Origin: JBCCRV01 sp047619315
Lineage (GTDB): Bacteria > Myxococcota_A > Polyangia > Polyangiales > Houyiibacteriaceae
Length of the DNA stretch: 6,001 bases
Reading direction: 5' to 3'
NCBI GenBank assembly: GCA_047619315.1
Contig: JBLHKB010000438.1
Location: 1-6,001, forward strand
In this document: one piece after another, positions 5,889 to 6,001 of the stretch
Layout of the letters: each line of letters starts with the position of its first letter
Position numbering within the stretch: position 1 is the first letter of the stretch
Notes under the pieces: model-generated
What the model was told of the DNA's origin: nothing
What the model saw: the letters and a program-made list of their open reading frames with translations, nothing else
Databases searched by the model: none
Made by a program: the position numbers and the translations under genes

Positions 5889-6001
5889 GCTCGCTCATGG
5901 CGGATGCGTTCCAGAGGGATACGGGGCGAGCACGTCGGCCATCGTGTACGGCGAGGATTCGCGCAAAGAGCCAAACGAGAGTGAGAGTGAGCTCTTTGTC
6001 G
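5857..6001 (+). CDS. N-terminal part of an exported protein, possibly trypsin-like protease
   Basis: 48 codons are visible before the right edge. GTG 5857 is the first start after an in-frame TGA at 5842. MRTYLPAFLFLLAHGGC is an export signal with one Arg and a hydrophobic core, and Cys17 could be lipidated, though His at -3 departs from the lipobox. The following residues include S-A-I-V-Y-G-E-D-S-R (27-36). IVYG at 29-32 resembles the I-V-x-G that forms the mature N-terminus of chymotrypsin-fold proteases, and similar openings occur in bacterial secreted trypsin-like peptidases. The catalytic triad would lie outside the window, so this is only a suggestion. There is no clear Shine-Dalgarno sequence. 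The gap from the kinase stop is 81 bp on the same strand, so co-transcription is possible. Confidence 0.65.
   Translation, partial: MRTYLPAFLFLLAHGGCVPEGYGASTSAIVYGEDSRKEPNESESELFV

Overview
The window is GC-rich DNA of free-living-bacterium type, most consistent with a large-genome myxobacterium (Myxococcota, probably a Polyangiales-like lineage). This placement is an inference. It rests on a DUF4132 protein, a Hanks-type kinase of the cytoplasmic-kinase plus multi-TM-tail type, several Asp/Gly/Ala-linker lipoproteins, and strong G/C bias at third codon positions. No tRNA, rRNA, CRISPR array, transposase, phage gene or attachment site was seen.

Layout, left to right. (1) Positions 3-515 (+) hold the C-terminal end of a DUF4132 (MolR/YehI-like) protein that starts outside the window. 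(2) Positions 575-859 (-) encode a 94-residue protein with a four-cysteine zinc-ribbon pattern, convergent with gene 1. (3) After a 146-bp divergent spacer, 1006-2082 (+) encodes a 358-residue lipoprotein. (4) An 85-bp convergent spacer with an 8-bp hairpin separates it from 2168-3454 (-), a 428-residue lipoprotein carrying seven Asp-boxes (BNR-type beta-propeller) behind a repeat-built Ala/Arg/Asp/Gly tether. (5) Positions 3455-3894 hold a 201-bp gap and a probable 72-residue small protein (3656-3874, -). (6) Positions 3895-5775 (+) encode a 626-residue Ser/Thr kinase with an intact catalytic core, a helical linker and about six membrane segments. (7) From 5857 (+) a new secreted or lipid-anchored protein begins and runs off the right edge; its IVYG motif hints at a trypsin-like protease.

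Gene organisation is mostly single genes that converge or diverge, with no clear multi-gene operon. The shared theme of the right two thirds is the cell envelope: two or three lipoproteins and a membrane kinase. Nothing in the sequence shows that they act together. I found no convincing undescribed system. The points most worth a second look are the 72-residue ORF abutting the kinase start, the possible leaderless start of the kinase, the Cys-rich insert in the Asp-box lipoprotein, and a long-range stem plus T-rich tract at 5799-5888.
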